Shown piece after piece: positions 12,774 to 26,300 of a stretch of DNA of 64,000 bases. This stretch comes from Rallus limicola (lineage: Eukaryota > Chordata > Aves > Gruiformes > Rallidae), in the NCBI GenBank assembly GCA_022605955.1, contig JAKCOZ010000041.1, positions 280,001-344,000 of the forward strand. Direction: 5' to 3'. The notes below the pieces were generated by a model. The model saw only the letters and a list, made by a program, of their open reading frames with translations. It searched no databases and had not been told where the DNA came from. The translations under genes were made by a program, and so were the position numbers. The first letter of the stretch is position 1, and the number at the start of each line of letters is the position of its first letter.

Positions 12774-13711
12774 ATTAGCGTTAGGGTTAGGTTTCACTTA
12801 GCGTTAGGAATAGGGTTAGGGTTTGGGTTAGGGTTACTGTTCAGTTAGCATTAGCGTTAGTGTTAGTATTAGGGTTAGGGTTAGGGTTTGGGTTCAGTTA
12901 TGGTTAGCGTTAGTGTTAGTGTTAGTGTTAGGGTTAGGGTTAGGGTTCTGTTAGGGTTAGGATTAGGGCTAGGTTTAGTGTTAGGGTTTGGGTTAGTTTT
13001 AGGTTTAGGGTAGGGTAAGGGTTATGGTTCAGTTAGGGTTTGGGTATGGGTTAGGGTTAAGGTTAGGGTTAGGGTTAGGCTTAGGGTTAGGGTTCGGGGT
13101 TATGGTTAGGGTTAGGGTTAGGGATAGGTTTAGGGTTCAGTTAGCGTTAGGGTTAGCGTTAGGTTTAGGTTTAGGGTTCAGTTAGGGTTATGGTTAGGGT
13201 TAGGATTAGGGACAGGGTTAGGGTTCAGTTAGGGTTAGGGTTAGGGTTAGGGTTAGGGTTAATGTTAGGGTTCAGTTAGCGTTAGGTTTAGGGTTAGGTT
13301 TAGGGTTATGGTTAAATTAACTTTAGCGTTAGGGTTAGGGTTAGGGTTAGGGTTAGGGTTAGGGTTAGGGTTAGGGTTAGTGTTCAGTTAGGGTTAGGTT
13401 TAGGGTTAGGTTTAGGGTTAGGGTTATAGTTAAGGTTCAGTTAGTGTTAGGGTTTGGGTTAGGGTTAAGTTTAGTGTTAGGGTTCAGTTAGGGTTAGGGT
13501 TAGGGTTAGGGTTAGGGTTAGGGTTAGGGTTAGGGTTAGGGTTAGTGTTAGGTTTAGGGTTAGGGTTCAGTTAGGGTTAGGGTTAGGGTTAGGGTTAGGG
13601 TTAGGGTTAGGGTTACGGTTAGTGTTAGGTTTAGGTTTCAGTTAGCGTTAGGGTTAGGGTTAGGGTTAGGGTTAGGGTTAGGGTTAGGGTTAGGGTTAGA
13701 GTAAGGGTTAA

Positions 13712-13742
<31 letters not shown>

Positions 13743-14625
13743 ATTAGCGTTAGGGTTAGGTTTCAATTAGCGTTAGGAATAGGGTTAGGGTTTGGGTTAG
13801 GGTTACTGTTCAGTTAGCATTAGCGTTAGTGTTAGTATTAGGGTTAGGGTTAGGGTTTGGGTTCAGTTATGGTTAGCGTTAGTGTTAGTGTTAGTGTTAG
13901 GGTTAGGGTTAGGGTTCTGTTAGGGTTAGGATTAGGGCTAGGTTTAGTGTTAGGGTTTGGGTTAGTTTTAGGGTTAGGGTAGGGTAAGGGTTATGGTTCA
14001 GTTAGGGTTTGGGTATGGGTTAGGGTTAAGGTTAGGGTTAGGGTTAGGCTTAGGGTTAGGGTTCGGGGTTATGGTTAGGGTTAGGGTTAGGGATAGGTTT
14101 AGGGTTAAGTTAGCGTTAGGGTTAGCGTTAGGTTTAGGTTTAGGGTTCAGTTAGGGTTATGGTTAGGGTTAGGATTAGGGACAGGGTTAGGGTTCAGTTA
14201 GGGTTAGGGTTAGGGTTAGGGTTAGGGTTAATGTTAGGGTTCAGTTAGCGTTAGGTTTAGGGTTAGGTTTAGGGTTATGGTTAAATTAACTTTAGCGTTA
14301 GGGTTAGGGTTAGGGTTAGGGTTAGGGTTAGGGTTAGGGTTAGTGTTCAGTTAGGGTTAGGTTTAGGGTTAGGTTTAGGGTTAGGGTTATAGTTAAGGTT
14401 CAGTTAGTGTTAGGGTTTGGGTTAGGGTTAAGTTTAGTGTTAGGGTTCAGTTAGGGTTAGGGTTAGGGTTAGGGTTAGGGTTAGGGTTAGGGTTAGGGTT
14501 AGGGTTAGGGTTAGGGTTAGTGTTAGGTTTAGGGTTAGGGTTCAGTTAGGGTTAGGGTTAGGGTTAGGGTTAGGGTTAGGGTTAGGGTTACGGTTAGTGT
14601 TAGGTTTAGGTTTCAGTTAGCGTTA
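12680..14625 (+). repeat. Tandem duplication of about 0.97 kb
   Basis: Positions about 12680-13650 and 13650-14625 share a long ordered series of variants: AGAGTAAGGGTTAAGG (offset 969), GGGACAGGG (13210/14179), TTAAATTAACTTTAGCG (13312/14281) and GGTTACGGTTAG (offset 975). Very few differences separate the copies, so the duplication looks younger than the hexamer decay it copied. Confidence 0.85.
14447..14520 (+). repeat. Longest perfect TTAGGG run seen
   Basis: About 12 consecutive perfect TTAGGG units. It lies at the matching place in the second copy of the ~0.97-kb duplication, where the first copy has a slightly shorter run, so it probably expanded after the duplication. Counted by eye. 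Confidence 0.7.
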
Positions 14626-17600
14626 GGGTTAGGGTTAGGGTTAGGGTTAGGGTTAGGTTTAAGGTTAGGTTTAGGTGTTAGGGTTAGTGTTAGGGTTAGG
14701 GTTAGGTTTAGGATTCAGTTAGCGTTAATGTTAGGGTTAGGGTTAGTGTTAGGGTTAGTGTTAGGGTTCAGTTAGGTTTAGGGTTAGGGTTAGGGTAGGG
14801 TTCAGTTAGTGTTAGAGTTAGGGTTAGGATTAGGGTAAGGTTCAGTTAGGGATAGTGTTAGGGTTAGGGTTAGATTTAGGGAGACGGTTATGGTTCAGTT
14901 AGTGTTAGGGTTAGGGTTAGTGTTAGGGTTATTGTTAGGATAAGGGTTAGGGTTCAGTTAACGTTAGGTTTAGGGTTAGGATTAGGGTTAGGGTTAGGGT
15001 TCACTTAGCCTTAGCGTTAGGGTTAGGGTTAGGGTTAGGGTTAGGATTCAGTTAGGGTTCTGGTTAGGGTTAGTCTTAGGGTTCAGTTAGGATTAGGGTT
15101 AGGATTAGGGTAAGGTTCGGTTAGGGATAGTGTTAGGTTTTGGGTTAAGGTTAGGGTTAGAGTTAGGGTTCACTTAGCGTTAGCGTTAGGGTTAGGGTTA
15201 GGGTTAGGGTTAGGGTTAGGGTTCAGTTAGGGTTGGGGTTAGGGTTAGGGTTAGGGTTAGGGTAATAGTTAGGGTTCAAATAGGGTTAGGGTTTGTGTTA
15301 GGGTTAAGGTTAGAGTTAGGGTTCAGTTAGGGTTAGGGTTAGGGTTAGGGTTCAGTTAGGGTTAGGTTTAGGGTTAGCGTTAGGGTTCAGTAAGGGTTAG
15401 GGTTAGGGTTAGGGTTAGTGTTATGATTAGGGTTAGGTTAAGGGTTCAGTTAGAGTTAGGGTTAGGGTTAGGGTTAGGGTTAGGGTTAGGGTTAGGGTTA
15501 TTGTTCAATTAGGGATAGGGTTTGTGTTAGGGTTAAGGATATCGTTAGGGTCAGGGTTAGGATTAGGGTAAGGGTTCAGTTAGATTTAGGGTTAGGGTTA
15601 GGGTTAGGGTTAGTGTTAGGGTTAAGGTTCAGTTAGGGTTAGGGTTAGGGTTAGGATTAGGGATAGGGTTAGGGTTCAGTTAGGGTTAGGATTAGGGTTA
15701 GGGTTCGGGTTAGGGTTAGGGTTCTATTAGCGTTAGGATTAGGGTTAGGGTTAGGGTTAGTGTTCAATTATCGTTAGCGTTAGGGTTAGGGTTAGGGTTA
15801 GGGTTAGGGTTAGGGATAGGGTTCAGTTATGGTTTGGGTTAGGGTTAGGGTTACTGTTAGGGTTAGGGTAAGGGTTCAGTTAGGGTTAGGGTTAGAGTTA
15901 CCTTTAGGGTTAGGGTTAGGGTTATAGTTAGGGTTCAGTTAGAGTTAGGGTTTGGATTAGGTTTAAGGTTTGTGTTAGGGTTCAGTTAGGGTTAGGGTTA
16001 GGGTTAGGGTTAGTGTTAGGTTTAGGGTTCAGTTATCGTTAGGTAAGGGTTAGGTTTAGGGTTAGGGTTAGTGTTCCCTTAGGGTTAGGGTTAGGGATAG
16101 GGTTAGGTTACAGTTAGGGTTATGGTTAGTTTTAAGGTAAGGTTTAGGGTTCAGTTAGGTTTAGGGTTAGGGTTAGGGTTAGGGTTAGGGTTAGTGTTAG
16201 GGTTCAGTTAGGATTAGTGTTAGGATTAGGGTAGGGTTCAGTTAGTGTTAGAGTTAGGGTTAGGATTAGGGTAAGGTTCAGTTAGGGATAGTGTTAGGTT
16301 TAGGGTTAGGTTTAGGGATAGGGTTAGGGTGCAGTTAGGGTTAGGGTTAGGTTTAGGATTAGCGTTAGGGTTAGGTTTAGGGTTCAGTTAGCGTTATGTT
16401 TAGGGTTAGGGTTAGGGTTAGAGTTAGGGTTCACTTAGCGTTAGCGTTAGGTTTATGGTTAGGGTTAGGGTTAGGGTTCAGTTAGGGTTAGGGTTAGGGT
16501 AAGGGTTAGGGTTATAGTTAGGGTTCAAATATGGTTAGGGTTTGGGTAAGGGTTAAGGTTAGTATTAGGGTTAGGTTAGGGATAGGCTTAGTTTTAGGGT
16601 TAGGGTTAGGGTTAGTGTTAGGTATAGGGTTCAGTTAGCAATACGATTAGGATTAGGGTTAGGGTTAGGTTTAGGGTTCACTTAGCGTTAGCGTTAGGGT
16701 TAGGGTTAGGGTTAGGGTTAGGATTAGGTTTTAGTTTAGGGTTAGGGGTTAGAGTTAGTGTTAGGGTTAGGTTTAGGGTACATTTATGGTTTGGGTTAGG
16801 GTTAGGTTTGGTTTCATATAGGGATAGGGTTAGTGTTAGGCTTAGGGTTATGTTTAAGTTTTAATTTGGTTTAGAGTAAGGGTTATGGTTAGTATTAGGG
16901 TTAGGGTTAGGGTTCAGTTAGGGTTAGGGTTAGGGTTAGGATTAGTGTTTGGTTTAGGGTTCAGTTAGGGTTATGGTTAGGTTTCAATTAGGGTTAGGGT
17001 TAGGATTCGGGTTAGGGTTAGCGTTCAGTTAGGTTTAGGGTTAGGGTTAAAGTTAGGTTTAGGGTTCAGTTAGCTTTAGGGTTAGGGTTCAGTTAGGGTT
17101 AGGGTTAGGATTAGGGTTATGGTTACTGTTAGGGTTCAGTTAGGGTTAGGGTTAGGATTAGGGTTAGGTTTAGGGTTCAGTTAGCGTTAGGGTTAGGGTT
17201 CAGTTAGGGTTAGGGTTAGGATTAGGGTTAGGGTTTGGGTTAGGTTTAGGGTTGTGGTTAGGTTTAGGGTTCAGTTAGTGTTAGGGTCAGTGTTAGGGTT
17301 ACGGTTAGGGTTAGGGTTCATTTAGGGTTAGGGTTAGGTTTTGGGTTAGGGTTAGGTTTAGGGTTCAGTTAGGGTTAGGGTTAGGGTTAGGGTTCAGTTA
17401 GGATTAGGGTTAGGGTTAGCGTTAGGGTTAGGTTTAGGGTTCAGTTAGCGTTAGGGTTAGGGTTAGGTTTAGGTTACGGGATAGGGTTACGTTTTGGGTT
17501 AGGTTTAGTGTTAGGTTTAGGGTTAGGGTTAGGGTTCAGTTAGGGTTAGGTTTAAGGTTAGCGTTAGGGTTCGGTAAGGGTTAGGGTTTGGGTTAGGGTT

Positions 17601-20339
17601 AGGGTTAGGGTTAGGGTTCGTGTTAGGGTTATATTTAGGGTTCAAATAGGGTTAGGGTTTTTGTTAGGGTTAAGGTTAGGGTTAGGGTTCAGTTAGGGTT
17701 AGGGTTAGGGATAGGGTTCAGTTAGGGTTACGTTTAGGGTTAGCGTTAGGGGTCAGTAAGAGTTAGGGTTAGGGTTAGGGTTAGTGTTAGGATTAGGGTT
17801 AGGTTAAGGGTTCAGTTAGGGTTAGGGTTAGGGTTAGGGTTAGGGTAAGGGTAATTGTTCAATTAGGTATAGGGTTTGTGTTAGGTTTAAGGTTAGCGTT
17901 AGGGTTAGGGTTAGGATTAGGTTTAGGGTTCAGTTAGATTTATGGTTTGGGTTAGGGTTAGGGTTAGGGTTCAGTTAGGGTTAGGGTTAAGGTTAGGATT
18001 AGTGATAGGGTTAGGGTTCAGTTAGGGTTAGGGTTAGGGTTAGGGTTAGGGTTAGGGTTAGGTTTAGGGTTCAGTTAGCGTTATGGTTAAGTTTCAGTTA
18101 GGGTTAGGGTTAGGATTCGTGTTAGGTTTAGGGTTCAGTTAGCGTTAGGGTTAGGGTTCAGTTAGGTTTAGGGTTAGGATTAGGGTTAGGGTTAGGGTTA
18201 GGGTTCAGTTAGGGTTAGGGTAAGGATTAGGGTTTGTTTTAGGATTCAGTTAGCGTTAGGGTTAGGGTTCAGTTAGGGTTAGGGTTAGGTTTAGGGTTAG
18301 GGTTTGGGTTAGGTTTAGGGTTATGGTTTGGTTTAGGGTTCAGTTAGTGTTAGGGTTAGTGTTAGGGTTTCGGTTAGGGTTAGGGTTCATTTAGGGTTAG
18401 GGTTTGGGTTAGGGTTAGGATTAGGGTTTAGTTTAGGGTTAGGGGTTAGAGTTAGGGTTAGGGTTAGGTTTAGGGTTCATTTATGGTTAGGGTTAGGGTT
18501 AGGTTTGTTTTCAGATAGGGATAGGGTTAGCGTTAGGGTTAGGGTTAGGGTTCAGTTAGGGTAAGGGTTAGGGTTAGGATTAGGGTTAGGTACAGGGTTA
18601 GGGTTAGGGTTAGGTTTAGGTTGCAGTTAGAGTTAGGGTTAGGGTTAGGGTTAGGGTTCAATTAGGTTTTGGGTAAGGGTTTGGGTTAGGGTTAGGTTTA
18701 AGTTTTAATTTGGGTTAGAGTAAGGGTTAGGATTAGTGTTAGGGTTAGTGTTAGGGTTCAGTTAGGGTTAGGGTTAGGGTTAGGATTCGGGTTAGGTTTA
18801 GGGTTCAGTTAGCGTTAGGGTTAGGGTTCAGTTAGGGTTAGGGTTAGGATTAGGGTTAGGGTTAGGGTTAGGGTTCAGTTAGGGTTAGGGTTAGGATTAG
18901 GGTTAGGTTTAGGGTTCAGTTAGGGTTAGGGTTAGGTTTAGGGTTAGGGTTTGGGTTAGGTTTAGGGTTATGGTTAGGTTTAGGGTTCAGTTAGTGTTAG
19001 GGTTAGTGTTAGGGTTACGGTTAGGGTTAGGGTTCATTTAGGGTTAGGGTTAGGTTTTGGGTTAGGGTTAGGTTTAGGGTTCAGTCAGGGTTCAGTTAGG
19101 ATTAGGGTTAGGGTTAGTGTTAGGGTTAGGTTTAGGGTTCAGTTAGCGTTAGGGTTAGGGTTAGGTTACGGGATAGGGTTAAGTTTAGGGTTAGGTTTAG
19201 GGTTAGGGTTAGTGTTAGGGTTAGTGTAAGGGTTATTGTTCAATTAGGGGTAGGGTTTGTGTTAGGGTTAGGGTTAGCTTTAGGGTTAGGGTTAGGGTTA
19301 GGGTTAGGGTTAGGTTTAGGTTTAGGTTTAGGGTTCAGTTAGATTTAGGGTTAGGGTTAGGGTTAGTGTTAGGGTTAGGGTTCAGTTAGGGTTAGGGTTA
19401 GGGTTAGGGTTCGGGTTAGGTGTTAGAGTTAGGGTTAGTTTTAGGGTTAGGATTAGGGTTCAATTATGGTTAGGGTTTGGGTTAGGGTTAGGGTTAGGGT
19501 TCAGTTAGGGTAAGGATTAGGGTTAGGGTTAGGGTTAGAGTTAGGGCTAGGGTTAGGGTTCAGTTAGGGTTAGGGTTAGGGTTAGGGTTATGGTTAGGGT
19601 TCGGGTTCAGTTAGGTTTAGGATTAGGGTTAGGGTTAGTGTTAGGGTTAGGGTTAGTTTTTGGGTTAGGGTTAGGTGTAGGTTTCAGTTAGCGTTCGGGT
19701 TAGTGTTAGGGATAGGGTTAGGTTTAGGGTTAGGCTTAGTGTTATGGTTCAGTTAGGGTTAGGGTATGGGTTAGGGTAAAAGTTAGGGTTAGGGTTAGGG
19801 TAAGGGTTAGGGTTAGGGTTTGGGCTTAGGGTTAGGGTTAGGGTTAGAGTTAGGGTTAGGTTTAGGTTTCAGTTAGCGTTAGGGTTAGCGTTAGGGTTAG
19901 GTTTAGGGTTCAGTTAGGGTTAGGGTTAGGGTTAGGATTAGTGATAGGGTTAGGGTTCAGTTAGGGTTAGGGTTAGGGTTAGCGTTAGGGTTAGGTTTAG
20001 GGTTAGGGTTAGGGTTCGGGTTAGTGTTAGGGTTAGGTTTCAGTTAGCGTTAGGATTAGGGTTAGGTTTAGGGTTATGGTTAAATTAATATTAGCGTCAG
20101 GGTTAGAGTTAGGGTTACGGTAAGGGGTCAGTTAGCGTTAGGGTTAGGTTTATGTTTAGGGTTAGGGTTCACTTAGCGTTAGGATTACGGTTAGGGTTAG
20201 GGTTACGGTTCAGTTATGGTTAGGGATAGGTTTAGTGTTAAGGTTAGGGTTAGGGTTAGCGTTACGGTTAGGGTTAGGTTTATGGTTCAGTTAGCGTTAG
20301 GTTTAGGGTTAGGTTAGTGTTAGGATTAGGGTTAGGATT

Positions 20340-23300
20340 AGGGTTAGGGTAAGGGTTAAGTTAGGGATAGGATTAGGGATAGTGTTAGAGTTAGGGTTAG
20401 GGTTAGGGTTAGGTTTAGGGTTAGGTTTAGGATTCAGTTAGCGTTCGGGTTAGGGTTAGGGATAGGATTAGGGTTAGTTTTAGGCTTAGCGTTGGGGTTC
20501 AGTTAGGGTTAGGGTTATGGTAAGGGTTAGGGTTAGGGTTAGGGTTAGGGTTCAGTTAGGGTTAGGGTTAGGGTTAGGGTTCGGGTTAGGGTTAGGTGTA
20601 GGGTTAGTGTTAGGTTTAAGGTTAGGATTACGGGTTAGGTTTAGGGTTAAGGTTAGGGTTAGGGTTAGGTTTAGGGTTCAGTTAGCGTTAATGTTAGGGT
20701 TAGGGTTAGGGTTAGGTTTAGGGTAGGGTTCAGTTAGTGTTAGGGTTAGGGTTAGGATTAGGGTAAGGTTCAGTTACGGATAGGATTTGGGTTAGGGTTA
20801 GGTTTAGGGATAGGGTTAGGGTTCTGTTAGGGTTAGGATTAGGGTTAGGGTTAGGGTTAGGGTTAGGGTTAGGGTTTAGTTAGCGTTACGATTAGGGTTA
20901 GGGTTAGGGTTAGGGTTAGGGTTAGGGTTCAGTTAGGTTTAGGGTTTGGGTTAGGGTTATGGTTAGAGTTAGGGTTAGGGTTACGGTTCACTTAGCATTA
21001 GCGTTAGTGTTAGGGTTAGGGTTACTGTAAGGGTTAGGGTTCAGTTATGGTTAGCGTTAGTGTTAGTGTTAGTCTTAGGGTTAGGGATAGGGTTAGGGTT
21101 AGGGTAAGGGTTATGGTTCAGTTAGGATTAGGGTATGGGTTAGGGTTAAGGTTAGGGTTAGTGTTAGGTTTAGGGTTATATTTAGGGTTAGGGTTATGGT
21201 TAGGTTTAGGGTTCAGTTAGAGTTAGGGTTAGCGTTAGGGTTAGGTTTAGGGTTCAGTTAGAGTTAGGGTTAGGGTTAGAATTAAGGATAGGGTTAGGGT
21301 TCAGTTAGGGTTAGGGTTAGGGTTAGGGTTACTGTTAGGGTTAGGGTTAGTGTTCAGTTAGGGTTAGGTTTAGGGATAGGGTTAGGGTTAGGGTTATAGT
21401 TAGGGTTCAATTACGGTTAGGGTTTGGGTTAGGGTTAGTTTTAGGTTTAGGGTTAGGGTTCAGTTAGGTTTACGGTTAGGGTTACGGTTATGGTTAGGGT
21501 TAGTGTTAGGTTTAGGTTTCAGTTAGAGTTAGGGTTAGTGTTAGGGTTAGGGTTCAGTTATGGTTAGGGTTAGGGTTAGGGTTAGGGTTAGGGTTAGAGT
21601 TAGGGTTCATTTAGCATTAGTTTTTGGGTTAGGGTTAGGGTTAGGGTTAGTGTTAGGGTTAGGGTTAATGTTCGGTTAGGGTAAGGGTTAGGGTTAGGGT
21701 TAGGGTTAGGGTTCAGTTAGCGTTAGGATTAGGGTTAGGGTTAGGGTTAGGGTTAGGGTTCACTTAGCATTAGCGTTAGTTTTAGGGTTAGAGTTAGGGT
21801 TAGTGTTCAGTTATGATTAGCGTTAGTGTTAGGGTTATGGTTAGGATTCATTTAGGGTTAGGATTAGGGTTAGGGTTAGGGTTAGTGTTAGGGTTAGCGT
21901 TAAATTTACGGTTAGGGTTAGGTTTAGGGTTCAGTTAGTGTTCGGGTTAGTGTTAGGGATAGGGTTAGGGTTAGGGTAAGGCTTAGGGTTAGGGTTCAGT
22001 TAGGGTAATGGTTAGGGTAAGGGTTAGGGTTAGGGTTAGGCTTCAATTAGGGTTAGGGTTAGCGTTAGGGTAATGGTTAGGGTTAAGTTAGGGTTAGGGT
22101 TTGAGTTAGGGTTAAGGTTAGAGTTAGGGTTCTCTAAGGTTTACGGTTAGACTTAGGGTTAGGGTTAGGTTTAGGGTTCAGTTAGATTTAGGGTTAGGTT
22201 TAGGGTTAGGGTTAGGGTTCAGTTAGGGTTAGGGTTAGGGTTAGTGTTAGGGTTAGGGTTCAGTTAGGGTTAGGGTTAGGGTTAGGGTTAGGGTTAGTGT
22301 TAGGGTTCAGTTAGGGTTAGAGGTAGGGTTAGGGTTAGGATTAGGGATAGTGTTAAGTTTCAGTTAGGTTTAGGGTTAGGGTTAGGGTTAGGGTTTGGGT
22401 TAGGCTTTGTGTTCAGTTAGCGTTAGGGTTAGGTTTATGGTTAGGGTTAGGGTTCACTTAGCGTTAGGATTAGGGTTAGGGGTAGGTTTAGTGTTCTGTT
22501 ATGGTTAGGGTTAGGGTTAGTGTTAGGGATAGAGTTAGGGTTAGCTTTACGGTTAGGGTTAGGGTTATGGTTCAGTTAGCGTTAGGTTTAGGGTTAGGTT
22601 ATGGTTAGGGTTAGGGTTTCGGTTAGGTTTCAGTTAGGGCTAGGATTAGGGTTAGGGTTAGAGTTAGGGTTAGTTTTAGGGTTAAGTTTAGGGTTAGGAT
22701 TAGGGTTCAGTTAGCGTTCGGGTTAGGGTTAGGGATAGGTTTAGGTTTAAGGTTAGGGTTAGGGTTAGGTTTAAGGTTAGGTTTAGGGGTTAGGGTTAGG
22801 GTTAGGGTTAGGGTTAGGTTTAGGGTTCAGTTAGCGTTAATGTTAGGGTTAGGGTTAGGGTTAGTGTTAGGGTTAGTGTTAGGGTTCAGTTAGGATTAGG
22901 GTTAGGGTTAAGGTATGGTTCAGTTAGTGTTAGAGTTAGTGTTAGGATTAGGGTAAGTTTCAGTTAGGGATAGGGTTAGGGTTAGGGTTAGATTTAGGTA
23001 TAGGGTTAGGGTTCAGTTAGGGTTAGGGTTAGGCTTAGGGTTATAGGTAGGGTTCAAATAGGGTTAGGGTTTTGGTTAGGGTTAAGGTTATTGTTAGGGT
23101 TCAGTTAGGGATAGGGTTAGGGTTAGGGTTAGTGTTCGGTTTAGGGTTCAGTTAACGTTATGGTTAGCGTAAGGGTTAGGGTTAGGATTAGGGTTAGGGT
23201 TAGTGTTCAGTTAGCGTAAGGATTAGGGTTAGTGTTAGGGTTAGGTTTAGTGTTCACTTATCGTTATCGTTAGGGTTAGGGTTAGGTTTAGGGTTAGGGT

Positions 23301-26300
23301 TAGAGTTAGGGTTCAGTTAGTGTTAGGGTTTGGGTTAGGGTTAGGATTAGAGTTAAGTTTAGGGTTAGGGGTTAGAGTTAGGGTTAGGGTTAGGTTTAGG
23401 GTTCATTTATGGTTAGGGTTAGGGTTAGGTTTTGTTTACAGATAGGGATAGGGTTAGTGTTAGGGTTAGGGTTAGGGTTCAGTTAGGGTAAGGGTTAGGG
23501 TTAGGATTAGGGTTAGGTACAGGGTTAGGGTTAGGGTTAGGTTGCAGTTAGGGTTAGGGTTAGGGTTAGGGTTAGGGTTAGGTTTCTATGAGCGTTAGGA
23601 TTAGTGTTAGGGTTAGGGTTAGTGTTCAATTATCGTTAGCGTTAGGGTTAGGGTTAGGGTGAGGGATAGGGTTCAGTTAAGCTTTGGGTTATGGTTAGGT
23701 TTACTTTTAGGGTTAGGGTTAGGGTTCAGTTAAGTTTAGGGTTAGGGGTTAGAGTTAGGGTTAGGGTTAGGGTTATAGTTAGGGTTCAGTTAGAGTTAGG
23801 GTTTGTGTTAGGGTTCAGGTTAGTGTTAGGGTTCAGTTAGGGTTAGGGTTAGGGTTAGTGTTAGTGTTAGGTTTAGTGTTCAGTTAGCGTTAGGGTATAG
23901 CGTTAGGGTTAGGGTCAGAGTTCAGTTAGCATTAGGGTTAGGGTTAGGATTAGGATTAGGGTTAGGGTTAGGGATAGGGTTAAGTTAGCGTTAGGGTAAG
24001 GGTTAGGGTTAGGGTAAGGGTTAGTGTTCCGTTAGGGTTAGGGTTAGGGTTAGGGTTAGGGTTAGGATACTGTAATGGTTAGGGTTAGTGTTAGGGTAAG
24101 GTTTAGGGTTCAGTTAGGGTTAGGGTTAGGTTTAGGATTAGGGTTAGGTTTAGGGTTCACTTAGCGTTAGGGTTAGGGTAAGGGTTAGGGTTACGGTTAG
24201 GGTTAGTGTTCCGTTAGGTTTATGGTTAGGGTTAGGGTTCAGTTAGGGTAAGGGTTAGGGTAAGGGTTCAATTATGGTTAGGGTTAGGGTTAGTGTTAGG
24301 ATTAGGGTTAGGGTTAGAGTTACGGTTAAGGTTAGGTTTATGGTTCAGTTATCGTTAGGTTTAGGGTTAGGTTTAGGGTTCAGTTAGGGTTAGGATTAGG
24401 GTTAGGGTTAGCGTTAGGGTTAGATTTAGGGTTCAGTTAGCGTTAGGTTTAGGGTTAGGGTTAGGTTACTGGATAGGGTTCAGTTAGGGTTAGGGTTAGG
24501 ATTAGGGTTCAGTTAGTGTTAGGGTTACGTTTAGGGTTAGGTTTAGGGTTAGGTTTAGGGTTAGGGTTAGGGTTCAGTTAGGGTTAGGTTTAGGGTTAGC
24601 GTTAGGGTTCAGTAAGGGTTAGGGTTAGGGTTAGGGTAAGGGTTAGGATTAGGGTTAGGTTTAGGGTTCAGTTAGGGTTAGGGTTAGGGTTAGGGTTAGG
24701 GTTAGGGTAAGGGTTCAGTTAGATTGAGGGTTAATGTTAGGGTTAGGGTTAAGGTTAGGGTTCAGTTAGGGTTAGGGTTAGGGTTAGAATTAGGGATAGG
24801 GTTAGGTTTCAGATAGGGTTAGGGTTAGGGTTAGGGTTAGGGTTAGGGTTAGGGTTAGGGTTAGGGTTAGTGTTAGGGTTCTATTAGCGTTAGGGTTAGG
24901 GTTAAGTTTAGGGTTCAGTTAGGGTTAGGGTTAGGGTTAGAATTAGGGATAGGGTTAGGTTTCAGTTAAGGTTAGGGTTAGGGTTAGGGTTAGGGTTAGG
25001 GTTAGGGTTAGGGTTCTATTAGCGTTAGGATTAGGGTTAGGGTTAGGGTTAGTGTTCAATTATCTTTAGCGTTAGGGTTAGGGTTAGGGTTAGGGATAGG
25101 GTTCAGTTAAGCTTTGGGTTAGGGTTAGGGTTACTTTTAGTGTTAGGGTTAGAGTTCAGTTAGCATTAGGGTTAGGGTTAGGATTAGGTTTAGGGTTAGG
25201 GTTAGGGTTCAGTTAGCGTTAGGGTTAGGGTTTGGGTTAGGGTTAGGATACTGTTAGGGTTAGGGTTAGTGTTAGGGTAAGGTTTAGGGTTCAGTTAGGG
25301 TTAGGGTTAGGGTTAGGGTTCAGTTAGGGTTAGGGTTAGGGTTAGGGTTAAGGTTAGGTTTAGGTTTCAGTTAGGGTTATGGTTATGGTTAGGGTTAGGG
25401 TTAGGGTTAGGGTTAGAGTTAGGGTTATGGTTATGGTTAGCGTTAGGTTTAGGGTTAGGGTTAGGGTTAAGGTTAGGGTTAGGTTTCAGTTAGGGTTATG
25501 GTTATGGTTAGGGTTAGGGTTAGGGTTAGGGTTAGGGTTAGAGTTAGCGTTAGGGTTAGGGTTCAGTTAGCGTTAGGATTAGGATTAGGGTTAGGGTTAG
25601 GGTTAGGGTTCACTTAGCGTTAGCGTTAGGGTTAGGGTTAGGGTTAGGGTTCAGTTAGGGTTAGGGTTAGTGTTCGGTTTAGGGTTCAGTTAACGTTATG
25701 GTTAGCGTAAGGGTTAGGGTTAGGGTTAGGGTTAGGGTTAGGGTTCAGTTAGCGTTAGGATTAGGGTTAGGTTTAGGGTTAGGGTTAGGGTTAAGTTAGG
25801 GATAGGATTAGGGATAGTGTTAGAGTTAGGGTTAGGGTTAGGGTTAGGTTTAGGGTTAGGTTTAGGATTCAGTTAGCGTTCGGGTTAGGGTTAGGGATAG
25901 GATTAGGATTAGGGTTAGTTTTAGGCTTAGCGTTGGGGTTCAGTTAGGGTTAGGGTTATTTTAAGGGTTAGGGTTAGGGTTAGGGTTCAGTTAGGGTTAG
26001 GGTTAGGGTTAGGGTTCGGGTTAGGGTTAGGTGTAGGGTTAGTGTTAGGTTTAAGGTTAGGATTACGGGTTAGGTTTAGGGTTAAGGTTAGGGTTAGGGT
26101 TAGGTTTAGGGTTCAGTTAGCGTTAATGTTAGGGTTAGGGTTAGGGTTAGGTTTAGGGTAGGGTTCAGTTAGTGTTAGGGTTACGGGTTAGGATTAGGGT
26201 AAGGTTCAGTTACGGATAGGATTTGGGTTAGTGTTAGGTTTAGGGATAGGGTTAGGGTTCTGTTAGGGTTAGGATTAGGGTTAGGGATAGGGTTAGGGTT

